A DNA stretch of 64,000 bases from Pseudomonadota bacterium (GTDB taxonomy: Bacteria; Desulfobacterota; Desulfobacteria; Desulfobacterales; JAHIVH01): NCBI GenBank assembly GCA_018816735.1, contig JAHIVH010000129.1:64479-128478 (forward strand), read 5' to 3'. This document shows positions 55,701-63,787 of this stretch, in pieces. The position numbers and the translations under genes are program-made. The notes below the pieces were generated by a model. It searched no databases and had not been told where the DNA came from. It was given only the letters and a program-made list of their open reading frames with translations. Numbering within the stretch: the first letter of the stretch is position 1; the number at the start of each line of letters is the position of its first letter.

Positions 55701-56956
55701 TAAGAAGCGGGTCTTCCATCTCGCAACCCGGGATGCTGGACACCTATCTGAATGTGGGTATCAGTGAAGATATCGCTGCGGCCATCGGCAAAAGCAGGGA
55801 CAATCCCTGGTTTGCCTGGGATAATTACAGACGGTTTCTCCAGAGCTATGGCATGTCTTTTGGACTGAAACGGGATGACTTTGATGAGATAATAAACGCG
55901 TTTAAGAAAAAACAGGGTATTCCTTTCAAGCGCGGGTTCTCAGGTACCCAGATGCGTGAAGTCGCCCTTTCGTACAAGACATTTATAAGCGATTCAGGTA
56001 TTGAAATCGTTGAAAAACCGTTTGATCAGATCTACATGATCATTAAAAAGGTGTTGAATTCCTGGGATTCGCCCAAGGCCAAGGTCTACCGGAAGATTAT
56101 GGGGATCTCGGATGATTGGGGCACGGCAGTAACGGTTCAGGCAATGGTCTATGGGAATCTTTCAAGACGCTCGGGATCAGGTGTTTTTTTTACGCATAGC
56201 CCCAGATCCGGAGACATCCTGAGGCTGTGGGGAGATTTTTCCCTTCAGAATCAGGGTGAAGATGTGGTTTCAGGCCTTGTACAGACCCTTCCCATATCCC
56301 TGATGCAGAAAGAAATAGAAAACAGGGACACGGATATTACACTGGAAACCCATTTTCCTGAGATTTTCAATGCACTGAAAGACTGGTCAAACGAGCTGGT
56401 GTTCAGAAGGGGATGGGGGCCTCAGGAGATGGAGTTTACCTTTGAAGATGCGTTCAGAAAGGATCTTTATCTCCTTCAGACAAGGGACATGTCGCTCATC
56501 AAGGGAGACAAGGTTAAAAAATTTGACTTTGACAGCATGAGCCAGGGAAGTGCAGGTGTTCTGATAAACACGCTTCTGGGGCATGGTATCGGCATCTCGG
56601 GTGGCGCCATGAGCGGGCGCGTGGTATTCACGCTTGCTGAAATTGAATCCTGGCGAAAAAAAGAACCAGATACCCACCTTATCCTGGTTAGAAATGACAC
56701 GGTGCCGGACGATATTCAGGAAATTTATGCATCTGACGGTTTGTTGACGTCACGCGGGGGGGTGACGTCCCATGCGTCCATTGTGGCCACCCGGTTACAG
56801 AAGACCTGTGTGGTCGGGTGTACGAATTTTGTATGCAATGAATCAGATGAAACCTGCCTGTTTGGAGATGTTGAAATCCGGACAGGTGGTTTTATCAGCA
56901 TCGATGGCCAGGAAGGGTCTATTTATCTGGGAAAGATGAAAATAAAAGATGAATGA
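52739..56956 (+). CDS. PPDK-like phosphotransferase with long N-terminus and no pyruvate domain
   Basis: 1405 aa. Residues ~1-880 are mostly helical and charged with no domain I recognise. From ~890 a PPDK N-terminal ATP-grasp domain follows: IFLGNKGNNLVRLKKFNLPV, LLSVRSGSSISQPGMLDTYL and FAWDNYRRFLQSYG. It ends with the swivelling phosphohistidine domain, His1345 in SRGGVTSHASIVATRL. The C-terminal PEP/pyruvate barrel of PPDK and PEP synthase is missing. ATP-grasp plus His domain without the barrel is also found in rifampin phosphotransferase and glucan water dikinase, where a separate region binds the acceptor; here the N-terminus could be that region (inference). Located just downstream of the phosphatase pseudogene. 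Confidence 0.85.
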   Translation: MKTDGKIRSKALEVNIADYHVEVAVDPKYAVLQKIMSEYYGLKKGLDTFLQELSHPYKNWDFIISEARRYSLEYFHLLKSHKEGPKGAEIFLDIFLNAVEAVVKAEQKTNAANNYLLYIQKIFSDAGNEIKRFMPVLETSFNRILSCSDPYFFLFVKSYYQLNRLCEILLNNSTGIDKMNFKFLNLLLIRYYRHTYTYWLNEEDPQKWFEKECGEVVVNDSLKATFDMISHANIKKWAGEVEKMAQKGANGDREILLILVRRPGFRQFVDTYREIPRMLYEKAGKKSKGVQRELIFLFLIMNTSGLSIIHDEALREINRTLSWIIENEDLRKVRNLIQKTFSILKEQTSKYPATALNCVENMGRGIYKTNDLDLVHYFLRSVIDLGFQSPMIQGVGNDWQVRVNISHLRNIRTWLSLIEQHPKLSTRLLSTLIIYLSVCGVYIKDTDLFPRDITRLLNSDIEPVYNLVKQLSRIFPAFFNDIGAEGKLRDTSTELDELTRRKDPLVHFLRKQSHVESSNRILGFMESVVEYWRTRDKSVLSPYLPPDIYRKIETSGVYVDGINRLFSGLKEKGLDLDAEKMLLVDEHDLKKKMDAIDDVSETDKKRVLLFIAFNKLLNQKYNLNFVQMESMISDLRREAFPDLEFFEVALKETDLKKRIHGLLDYLEDLKCLIISDKTYEIKEDIYQKRHFTVDIPSMYGSYHELKFDALGLSFRIESIVNTLFEEFIETIDLSIITKATFFQIYDRLILFDKALKLEGVSSIEFERQLDLLAHSLEVREFSFTQYLDIFKGFALAVKNIINFNINKLHEENLNQVLSQVVYNQVLPRYRIGDDTLDTEKRKYRVSEIFYRDIIAKSLGLQQLDVFLSRVLNTLFYQSDKLHRERLHMLLNYDPKRAMIGIDNADTRISGIIFLGNKGNNLVRLKKFNLPVPPGFIITTEVFRCKELIDNYRPAEQNFKEQLARQLGSLEKTTGKFFGNPLKPLLLSVRSGSSISQPGMLDTYLNVGISEDIAAAIGKSRDNPWFAWDNYRRFLQSYGMSFGLKRDDFDEIINAFKKKQGIPFKRGFSGTQMREVALSYKTFISDSGIEIVEKPFDQIYMIIKKVLNSWDSPKAKVYRKIMGISDDWGTAVTVQAMVYGNLSRRSGSGVFFTHSPRSGDILRLWGDFSLQNQGEDVVSGLVQTLPISLMQKEIENRDTDITLETHFPEIFNALKDWSNELVFRRGWGPQEMEFTFEDAFRKDLYLLQTRDMSLIKGDKVKKFDFDSMSQGSAGVLINTLLGHGIGISGGAMSGRVVFTLAEIESWRKKEPDTHLILVRNDTVPDDIQEIYASDGLLTSRGGVTSHASIVATRLQKTCVVGCTNFVCNESDETCLFGDVEIRTGGFISIDGQEGSIYLGKMKIKDE

Positions 56957-57070
56957 TTTTTGTGAGATCAGTCAAAAAAAAATAACCCCAAGGGAAAATA
57001 TGTGATATAGGAACGAACAAAAAAGGATATGTCAAACGGTTTTTGGTTTTTTTAAGAAAGGTTGAGAAAA

Positions 57071-58333
57071 ATGGATAATGTGGCGAATAATCAATCCGGA
57101 AAGAAACTGGGTATAAACGGCCTTGGCAGAATCGGCAAACTTACAGTCTGGCATCATGTGGCAAGAAAATATTTTGATGAAATCGTCGTCAATGTGGGAC
57201 GCGATGTGGGCACGTCTCTTTTGGATGTTGCCCATTATATGGAAAGGGATTCGACCTACGGGTCTCTTGCTGCATTTCTTCATGGGTATAAAGCAGAGCC
57301 CGCGATTCAGGATGTGGATGAAAAACAGGGTAGCATGATGATAGATGGTGTAAAAATGACGGTTTTAAGAACCACACGGTTGCCATCTGAAATTCCATGG
57401 CGGGACAATGGGGTTAAACTGGTGGTGGACACAACCGGACAGTTTCTTGATCCTACCCTGCCATCTGACAGCAAAAAAGGATCGATTCGGGGGCATCTTT
57501 ATGCGGGGGCGTCAAAAGTGATTGCATCTGCACCTTTTAAAATCAAGGACAAGGGAAAGGACATGCCGGATGATGCCGTGACAACGGTTATGGGTGTTAA
57601 CGGAAACACTTACGATCCCACCAGACACGCAATAATATCAAATGCCTCCTGTACAACAACGTGTCTTGCCCATATGATGAAACCCTTAATCGATCATTTC
57701 GGTATCAAAAAGATACTGTCCGCATCCATGGCAACCGTGCATGCATCCACCGGGTCACAGCAGGTTCTGGATCGATTGCCCAAAAGCGGTGTATCTGATC
57801 TCAGAAAAAACAGAAGCATCATGAACAATATTATTTTAACCACCACCGGTGCAGCCAAGGCCCTGAGCCTGGTTATCCCTGAAATGGCGAACATCGGATT
57901 TATTGCTGAATCTGTTCGGGTGCCCATTTCAAGCGGTTCCCTGATTATTCTGGTTTTAAACCTTCAGGAAGATGTGGTTGGCGGTGAGATCCGGCGAAAC
58001 GTCATCAATGATGTTTACCGAAATGCAGCGCTAAATGATCCCAATAAATATCTTCATTATTCAGACAAACAGAATGTATCAAACGATATTATCGGCCTCC
58101 CAAGGGCTGCGGCCATCATAGAAGGCCATGAGACACATACCCGAACAGCTGAAATAGCATTTGATCTATTGAGCGTACCGGGATTTGACAAAAAGATTTG
58201 TTCATCCCTCCCAGATACCCTCATCAGAGTGCCTGTGACACAGACGGTCATTTATGGCTGGTATGACAATGAACTGGGAAGCTATGTCAATCTCTTAGGG
58301 GACCGGACGGTTTCAATCGCTCAGGATTTTTAG
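57071..58333 (+). CDS. Glyceraldehyde-3-phosphate dehydrogenase, atypical long form
   Basis: 420 aa versus ~335 for common GAPDH. NAD-binding motif GINGLGRIGKL at the N-terminus, catalytic Cys194 in NASCTTTC (usually SCTTNC), then TVHASTGSQ, TTGAAKAL and a WYDNELG end, so the core is intact. The residue that normally binds the NAD adenosine ribose (ND) reads NVGRD, which may change cofactor preference. Extra length comes from insertions near residues 60-130 and ~300-350. The frame extends back to a TTG at 57062, but the ATG with GAAAGG upstream is preferred. The closely following adenylate-kinase-like gene converges on it. Confidence 0.88.
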   Translation: MDNVANNQSGKKLGINGLGRIGKLTVWHHVARKYFDEIVVNVGRDVGTSLLDVAHYMERDSTYGSLAAFLHGYKAEPAIQDVDEKQGSMMIDGVKMTVLRTTRLPSEIPWRDNGVKLVVDTTGQFLDPTLPSDSKKGSIRGHLYAGASKVIASAPFKIKDKGKDMPDDAVTTVMGVNGNTYDPTRHAIISNASCTTTCLAHMMKPLIDHFGIKKILSASMATVHASTGSQQVLDRLPKSGVSDLRKNRSIMNNIILTTTGAAKALSLVIPEMANIGFIAESVRVPISSGSLIILVLNLQEDVVGGEIRRNVINDVYRNAALNDPNKYLHYSDKQNVSNDIIGLPRAAAIIEGHETHTRTAEIAFDLLSVPGFDKKICSSLPDTLIRVPVTQTVIYGWYDNELGSYVNLLGDRTVSIAQDF

Positions 58334-58341
58334 GTTTTCAT

Positions 58342-58376
58342 ATCAGATGGGGCTTTCAAAAAAAACCCCATCTGAT
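58342..58376. terminator. 11-bp inverted repeat at the GAPDH/adenylate-kinase-like convergence
   Basis: ATCAGATGGGG (58342-58352) pairs perfectly with CCCCATCTGAT (58366-58376) around a poly-A rich loop. It lies 8 bp after the GAPDH stop and overlaps the 3' end of the convergent gene. No T-run follows on either strand, so termination is plausible but not canonical. Confidence 0.5.
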
Positions 58377-58987
58377 TGTATTTGCCTTGCAATCATTTCA
58401 GGGGTTGTATTCACATCCACATCAACAGATACCACTTTCGCGTTTTTATCTCTGAAATAGTCGATCAGGGGAAGGGTTCGTGCATTGAATATGGCCAGTT
58501 TTTTCCTGATTTCCTTTAATGAATCATCATTCCTGTCTTTCCGGTCTAAACCCGTATTCTTCAGTATTCTTTCATACACCACTTCAGGTTCGCATTTGAG
58601 TTGAATCATCATCCGGATAGCAATTGTTTTTTCCACGTCACGGGCCTGATCAATATGTCTGGGAAGACCGTTCAAAACAAGAATATCCGCTTCGGTCATC
58701 TGGTGGCCGGTTATAAAGGCATCAAGAATATTTTCAGCAATATAAAATGTTTCCTTTTCAAGAAGGGCGCCTTCCTGAAGTACTTTTTCAAGGAAAAGGA
58801 TGTCATTTTGAGAAAGAAGGTCATGAAATTTTTCTCTGGCAGCCGCTTTTCTTAAAGACGCTCCAAAATCAAAGTGAAAGCACGTTTTTCCGTTCAATCT
58901 GTATCGGGTCATGAAATCCCCAAATGGCGTTTTTCCTGAACCGGTAGGACCGATCAGAAGGATGGCCTGATGGTTGGTCGTATTCAT
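58343..58987 (-). CDS. Adenylate kinase-like nucleoside monophosphate kinase
   Basis: 214 aa. P-loop GPTGSGKTPFGDFM at residues 13-26, NMP-binding segment with LNGLPRHIDQAR in place of the usual DGFPR, and a LID-like stretch (ILKNTGLDRKDRNDDSL). It should transfer phosphate from ATP to AMP or a similar nucleotide. The fold is normal in size, but the LID and the Thr-Pro after the P-loop Lys differ from Adk, so it may have a different acceptor. Expressed alone; AAAGGA precedes the ATG. Confidence 0.8.
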   Translation of the reverse strand: MNTTNHQAILLIGPTGSGKTPFGDFMTRYRLNGKTCFHFDFGASLRKAAAREKFHDLLSQNDILFLEKVLQEGALLEKETFYIAENILDAFITGHQMTEADILVLNGLPRHIDQARDVEKTIAIRMMIQLKCEPEVVYERILKNTGLDRKDRNDDSLKEIRKKLAIFNARTLPLIDYFRDKNAKVVSVDVDVNTTPEMIARQIQSDGVFFESPI

Positions 58988-59364
58988 ACATGATATCCTT
59001 TAAAAAGAATTGAAAAAGAAAGTGCTTAGTAAAAACCATATGATTTTTCAACCTTTTATTCTACCCTAAACAACAGGTTGAAAAAAAACTTGAACTCTTT
59101 TGCCGGGTTGTGGTATTTATATGTCGACGTAACACCGTTATAGATCGCAGACGAATGGCCTGCCCATCCAAATCAGATAAGGTAGATGCGTGGCACGGGA
59201 CATGCATCACTATGGCAGGGTTAAATCGTTTTTTTTTGATATGGAAGTAACAAGGCACGCCAAAATCCAATCAAAGCTGCCGCGCAAAAAATAACTATCA
59301 CCTGGGAATTCAGCCAACATTATAGCTGTAGAAGGTTTAAGCATTCTTTTAGAGGAGGGTAACC
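58988..59364. other. Divergent intergenic region with an 11-bp inverted repeat
   Basis: 377 bp between the kinase-like and acyl-CoA dehydrogenase genes. TTTTTCAACCT (59044-59054) and AGGTTGAAAAA (59075-59085) form a perfect 11-bp inverted repeat with a 20-nt loop, a possible operator or hairpin. The rest shows no RNA gene, ORF or riboswitch I recognise. Confidence 0.45.
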
Positions 59365-60489
59365 GTGTCATTGGTTGATTTTAATGTTGCTATTGAAAAA
59401 TTGAGGACATTTGCCGAAAAAGAAATAGCGCCATTTGCAATAGATGGTGATCTTGAGCCAAGCAGCGCCTGGGTCAGAACCGTATGGCAAAAGAGTGAAA
59501 CGCTGGGGATGCCATCACTCCCCTTGTCTGAAAACCTGGGCGGCGCGGCATATCCGGATTTTTGCCTGGCCCTTTTTCTGGATGTGCTTTCCTCGGCCTG
59601 TCCGGGGGTTGCTTCTGTGTATGCCCACCATTATGCCGCATGTCTCTCTGTCCTGCACGCCGAGGCGGAACAATTGAAAGGGCTTTTCTCAGGTGGAACG
59701 TGCCTTAAGACCCGCCATACGCCCATTTTTTGCATGTTGTTTTCAAAAAATGACTCCCCTGAAAAACTCTCATTAAAGGAAATAGACGGTCATCTGTTTC
59801 TTTCAGGCGTGAGCAGCCTGACCGGTAATGCTCATTTCGCCGATAAGTTCTGCGTGTTTGCCAAAGACGGTGATATGGAAGGCAGCATGACCTGTATGGT
59901 TCTGGATAGCAGGCAAACCGGCTTTGCTTTTCCTTATTTACAGGATATTTCAGGTCTTAAGCTAAACCCGATGGCAGAGGTCCGGTGTCGCAATATACCT
60001 GTTTCCCGGAAGGATATTATTGGCATCAGGGGACGGGGCAATAAAATTCTGGAGGAATCCTTGTTTTCGTTTCATAATTTTTTATCTGCCATGATTATGG
60101 GGGCTGTGAGAAATGTCTGGAAAAAAACAATTGATTATGTGGATGACAGATATCAATTTGGCATCCAGACGATTCATTATCAGGAAATCCAGAAGATATT
60201 GAAACATATGATGCAAAAGCTGAATGACGGCACATCCGCCTATATCAAGGTGTTTGAAGCCCCAGGGGGAAACAGGGACGTCTCCCCTGAAGATACAAGG
60301 CAGACCAGAAAATTGTGCAAGGCCTGTGCCTGTGACATCATCATGGATGCGCTTAAAATTGAAGATCCCGCCACACATGCGGTAGCATACGGGCTTGAAA
60401 AAATTATACGGGATGTGGAAACACTTGCCATGATCGACAGAGGAGGCAGGTATCATCCGTTGGAGAGAGTGCATAGGAAGGTGGGGTAG
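59365..60489 (+). CDS. Acyl-CoA dehydrogenase family protein, atypical active site
   Basis: 374 aa with a GTG start behind GAGGAGGG. Domain order fits the family: N-terminal helices (IEKLRTFAEKEIAPFA, LPLSENLGGAAYPDFCLALF), a central beta part (DGHLFLSGVSSLTGNAHFAD, where families have G.K.fITna..ad) and C-terminal helices (HNFLSAMIMGAVRNVWKKTI, and the GLEKIIRDVETLAMI segment). The usual catalytic Glu of medium-chain-type enzymes, in IYEGT, aligns with IDRGG, so the base is missing at that place; isovaleryl-type enzymes put it elsewhere, so loss of activity is not certain. The central domain is short. Substrate unknown. Confidence 0.8.
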   Translation: MSLVDFNVAIEKLRTFAEKEIAPFAIDGDLEPSSAWVRTVWQKSETLGMPSLPLSENLGGAAYPDFCLALFLDVLSSACPGVASVYAHHYAACLSVLHAEAEQLKGLFSGGTCLKTRHTPIFCMLFSKNDSPEKLSLKEIDGHLFLSGVSSLTGNAHFADKFCVFAKDGDMEGSMTCMVLDSRQTGFAFPYLQDISGLKLNPMAEVRCRNIPVSRKDIIGIRGRGNKILEESLFSFHNFLSAMIMGAVRNVWKKTIDYVDDRYQFGIQTIHYQEIQKILKHMMQKLNDGTSAYIKVFEAPGGNRDVSPEDTRQTRKLCKACACDIIMDALKIEDPATHAVAYGLEKIIRDVETLAMIDRGGRYHPLERVHRKVG

Positions 60490-60496
60490 GGTTTGT

Positions 60497-60632
60497 TGTG
60501 GGTTTATTGAGTTGAATAGTTAAATTGTTGATTGGTTAAATAGAGAATTGGTTGAATGGCGTATTGGTTAAAACAGATAGAATACCGCTCACTATTTTTC
60601 CATTTGACCATTCATCTATTCACCTATTTAAC
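60497..60632. repeat. Degenerate inverted repeat arrays between convergent genes
   Basis: The plus strand has imperfect copies of GTTGAATAG/GTTAAATAG/GTTGAATGG up to about 60573; the stretch 60601-60632 carries the reverse complement (CACCTATTTAAC, CCATTCATC). Like the array at 49593-49720 it sits between convergent stops, here of the acyl-CoA dehydrogenase and the YkgJ gene. Confidence 0.6.
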
Positions 60633-60633
60633 G

Positions 60634-61404
60634 CTATCCTGTTTTTATTCCCCATACCACCAGTTTGATCCATGAAAATGCAAATTTCAGCAGGTCGGCC
60701 TGATTTTTTTTTATTTTTTTTTGTAATGCGGGCTTTACGTTGTAGCGCTTTAAAAAACTGCTTTTGAAAACAAATTCCTGAAACGCGTCGATATTGTATG
60801 CAGCCATGAAAGTCATTTTTCCTTTTGGGCCCTGGAATCCTTCCGGTCCCCAGGGGTCCTGATGGAACAGTGCCTTTACTGCGGCCCATCTGGCTGTCAT
60901 ATCATTGTAAATAAGGGCATTCTGATCTTCTGCCCAGGAGGCCACGGTCATTTCATCTGTCTCGTGCCGGCCCTTGCAGAAAACAGGTGGCCTGAAGAAA
61001 TGCACGATCTCCGGTTTTTCTCCGGAATCGCCAAAAAGAAGACCATGCTCTACCGGGAAGGTTCTGCAGGTATCCGGCCTGTCCGGATAGACCGAACACC
61101 CTTTTTCCGACAGAAACGGGCAGGTCTTCTCGTCGTTTTCCTGCATTTTCAGCAATACTTCCGGAAAAAAACTCGATGGCTTCATGACAATGTCCACATA
61201 CTGGTCCAGAAAAGCATCTGAGGATATCTTAAGATTGTTTTTCAGCCTGAGCACGTCATAGGGGTAAAGATAAAGGTTCAGGTTTCTGCAGCACAGGTTG
61301 AAGCAGTCAAGCCTGTCATGACATTTGAACCGGAAAGTGTCCCCCATTTCAAGGCGTTTTCCCTGAAGCGTTTTAATATCCCTGACATCGACGGATTTCA
61401 TCAT
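60634..61404 (-). CDS. YkgJ family cysteine cluster protein (1)
   Basis: 256 aa. Cysteine pattern of YkgJ proteins: CHDRLDCFNLCC in the first third, then CPFLSEKGCSVYPDRPDTCR with the RP-x-x-CR motif, presumably binding an Fe-S cluster or zinc. The family has no established function. Two adjacent ATGs (61404 and 61401) can serve as start. It overlaps the stop of the second YkgJ gene upstream by 4 nt and is last in the cassette 5 gene run. The C-terminal third (MTFMAAYNIDAFQEFVF onward) is less conserved. Confidence 0.88.
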   Translation of the reverse strand: MMKSVDVRDIKTLQGKRLEMGDTFRFKCHDRLDCFNLCCRNLNLYLYPYDVLRLKNNLKISSDAFLDQYVDIVMKPSSFFPEVLLKMQENDEKTCPFLSEKGCSVYPDRPDTCRTFPVEHGLLFGDSGEKPEIVHFFRPPVFCKGRHETDEMTVASWAEDQNALIYNDMTARWAAVKALFHQDPWGPEGFQGPKGKMTFMAAYNIDAFQEFVFKSSFLKRYNVKPALQKKIKKNQADLLKFAFSWIKLVVWGIKTG

Positions 61405-61994
61405 TCACCATCCCGGATGCTGACAATCATTTCCGCAATTGTCTTTTTAAATTTCAAACTGAGTTGCAGTGCGGTTTTTAGATTTTTCTCAATGGTTGCC
61501 ATTTTGATGTAAAAAGGTGTCCTGTCAAATGTATAATACTCCTTTTTTCCGTGACGCCTGTTGAATTCAGGACAACCCGGCCCTCTTAACGTGATGCCGT
61601 CCGGCCGCCTCATTTCGTTTGGAATGCCGTGCATCCTGCAGATCATGGGCCGGTGGTTATACAATACGCAGCGGCCGTCCGTGTTCAGCGGGCACATGAT
61701 CCTTTGGGGAGGGGCATCCTTTTCATAAGTCTGAACCGCGAGCCTCGCCTTTTTAATGATTTCATCTGCAGTCTCAGGAGGGAGTTTCAGAAAAGCGGAT
61801 GTCAGATAGAGAAATTCGGCCAGCGTATGATGGTAAAACCGGGTCAGGCAGCAATTGTCTTCACAGCCGCTGCAATCAAATGCGTAATGGGTGGACGCAA
61901 TGTAATATTGCCGGTCCATTTCCCGGTAAAGGTTTTCCAGTTCATCCAGAAAGGGCCTGGCCCTGTCCGGTATGGGTGAATATTCGGGTATCAT
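61401..61994 (-). CDS. YkgJ family cysteine cluster protein (2)
   Basis: 197 aa from the ATG at 61994; a TTG at 62033 would add 13 residues. YkgJ pattern: CSGCEDNCCL in the first third, then CPLNTDGRCVLYNHRPMICR. It lies between the porin of cassette 5 (stop 45 bp upstream) and YkgJ (1), with which it overlaps by 4 nt, so the pair is translated together. The close linkage with a porin and PstS-like pair is unusual and hints at a metal-related role for the cassette (inference). Confidence 0.88.
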   Translation of the reverse strand: MIPEYSPIPDRARPFLDELENLYREMDRQYYIASTHYAFDCSGCEDNCCLTRFYHHTLAEFLYLTSAFLKLPPETADEIIKKARLAVQTYEKDAPPQRIMCPLNTDGRCVLYNHRPMICRMHGIPNEMRRPDGITLRGPGCPEFNRRHGKKEYYTFDRTPFYIKMATIEKNLKTALQLSLKFKKTIAEMIVSIRDGE

Positions 61995-62039
61995 GATGAA
62001 ATGCCCTATACACGATACCCGATTGATTTTCAACAGTTT

Positions 62040-63326
62040 CTAAAAGGTATATGTCACTTTTGCAGCATAAAGGAACCAGTACCTGTCCACATCCGCTACA
62101 AATGGGTCATCAGGCTTTCTGGGGTTTTCGGCGGACGTATAGGCGCCGAACCCGTCATTGTAAGCCACTTCGAGTTTCAGGAGCCAGTATTCATTGACGT
62201 CAAACCGCAGGGAAAGTGTTGTCGTCTTGAGCCAGGCTTCAAAATCATTGCCGAATACCTTTCTATTCGATAACAGAAGTCTGGTATTATAGTCCGTTAC
62301 AGGGTTTACATCTTTACCGTGTCTGTTATCCACGTCCGGGTAAAATTCCGAATAGGACACGCTTGCTTTAAAAAATTCACTGAAATCATAATTCAAGGCC
62401 CCATACCATCCTTGAAATGTTCGGGGTGGCCTGTCTTCATATCCCAAACCCAAATCCCATTTGCCGTCCATTGATCCTGATAGGAATTCACCTATCAGGG
62501 ATAGTTTTTCCCGTTGATATTCTGTTGAAACAAAATACGAGTCAAAGTCGTATTCATACTCAAATTTCGTCAATCCTGCACGATCTGCAAGTGCAGAGTT
62601 CAGGCTTCCCGAAATCAATGTATTTTTTCCTTCAATCCACCCGGACTTGATTTTAAATCCTGCCAGAGGCGCATACCATGTTACGCGATACGCTTGGGTA
62701 GTTGAGGGTTTAACATTGTTGATCTCCAGATTCAGAATGGAAAATGCCTGTTTAAATGCATAGGCAATGCCTGTATCCGGGGAAAAATTCGGCTCGCCTA
62801 CACTGAATTCATAGGCGAGAAGTCCTGCTCTCCCCAACAGAATCCGGCCATAAAACTCAACACCGCGATAACTTGAAAACGCATCCCGGAACAGCTCGCC
62901 ATAGGTGCTCTGGGGAAGCAAAATGCATGTTCGCAGCATATCCAGATCTCTTGTGGCCGAAAAAAAGCCGGAGAACCCTTTGTGCTTGCCGATCCGCACT
63001 CCCAGCCAGTCCCGCCAGTGGTAGTCGGCATTGGCCCAGTCCACGACGATTTCATCGTTGCCGTTTATGCCCATGTCCCTTGCGAAGAACTGAACACCCA
63101 GTCGAAGCCTGTCTGTCACGTCTGTCGTGAAATTGATGCCCATTTCATTGAATTGAAAGGTGCCATCTTCAGTTTCAGCCAGATAGTTGTTTTTATCTGT
63201 CTGTAAATAGCCCTGGGAAATAAACCCGTGAATATCGACCTGGCCATACTGATCTTCGGCCAGACTATTTTTTGAAAAAATGATGACAGCAAACAGAATA
63301 AGCGTTGTTGTTTTTTTTAGGTTCAT
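62040..63326 (-). CDS. Porin-like outer membrane protein (cassette 5)
   Basis: 428 aa. A signal peptide (TTTLILFAVIIFSKNSLA) precedes VDIHGFISQGYLQTDKNNYL and FQFNEMGINFTTDVTDRLR; GINGNDEIVVDWANADY, TRDLDMLRTCILLPQSTYGE and the Phe-ended YWFLYAAKVTYTF match the family. The middle loops differ from copies 1-4, and this is the most divergent of the five. It follows its PstS-like gene by 14 bp and precedes two YkgJ genes. GGGGGAGAAGAAAG lies before the ATG. Confidence 0.83.
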   Translation of the reverse strand: MNLKKTTTLILFAVIIFSKNSLAEDQYGQVDIHGFISQGYLQTDKNNYLAETEDGTFQFNEMGINFTTDVTDRLRLGVQFFARDMGINGNDEIVVDWANADYHWRDWLGVRIGKHKGFSGFFSATRDLDMLRTCILLPQSTYGELFRDAFSSYRGVEFYGRILLGRAGLLAYEFSVGEPNFSPDTGIAYAFKQAFSILNLEINNVKPSTTQAYRVTWYAPLAGFKIKSGWIEGKNTLISGSLNSALADRAGLTKFEYEYDFDSYFVSTEYQREKLSLIGEFLSGSMDGKWDLGLGYEDRPPRTFQGWYGALNYDFSEFFKASVSYSEFYPDVDNRHGKDVNPVTDYNTRLLLSNRKVFGNDFEAWLKTTTLSLRFDVNEYWLLKLEVAYNDGFGAYTSAENPRKPDDPFVADVDRYWFLYAAKVTYTF

Positions 63327-63340
63327 CTTTCTTCTCCCCC

Positions 63341-63787
63341 TTAATTATCAGAAACAGTTATGACTTTGACGGTATCAATGGCAGCTGAGGGAGAAACATA
63401 CCCAATTGCGCCATCGGTTTTAGCCACAAAGTTGACTATTTCCTGTTCGGTTTTGAATATTTTGGGGATTCTTCCTTTACCGATAAACAGCTGGTTCCTC
63501 CAATACGCGCGAAACTGATCGGTACTTTTATTTGTATATTTAACGACAAATCGTTTATGTACTTCAAGTTTCACAAGGGTGGCAAAGGTTATTTTCGTAT
63601 TATCCGGCCAGAACGTGGTCATGCCCAGAAAAATATTTTTTATTTCAGCTTTTGAAAGAGAATTTATTGTCATGTCTTTATTGGCAATAATCAAAACCTC
63701 GGATTCGGATGCCATACCGGGCGTATTGTTGAAAGCGGTTATGGCCACCATTACGGCAACCGCTTTAAGAAATCGTTTAATCGTCAT
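63341..63787 (-). CDS. Small PstS-like periplasmic protein (cassette 5)
   Basis: 148 aa. A signal peptide (AVAVMVAITAFNNTPGMA) precedes the domain: VLIIANKDMTINSLSKAEIK, NIFLGMTTFW, FRAYWRNQLFIGKGRIPKIF and TDGAIGYVSPSA. The KKKKW block of copies 1-4 reads MTTFW, and the family pattern FW reads YW, so this copy is distant. Here the PstS-like gene comes before the porin, the reverse of copies 1-4. The remaining 213 bp to the window end contain no gene I can support. Confidence 0.82.
   Translation of the reverse strand: MTIKRFLKAVAVMVAITAFNNTPGMASESEVLIIANKDMTINSLSKAEIKNIFLGMTTFWPDNTKITFATLVKLEVHKRFVVKYTNKSTDQFRAYWRNQLFIGKGRIPKIFKTEQEIVNFVAKTDGAIGYVSPSAAIDTVKVITVSDN

Noticed and set aside
59043-59090. 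Hairpin read as a terminator
   Set aside because: The stem is perfect, but there is no gene ending before it and the arms themselves are A- and T-rich, so it is listed only as an inverted repeat.
59195-59230. Possible riboswitch-like sequence upstream of the acyl-CoA dehydrogenase
   Set aside because: Short resemblance to conserved cyclic-di-GMP aptamer pieces only; core bases and pairing are missing.
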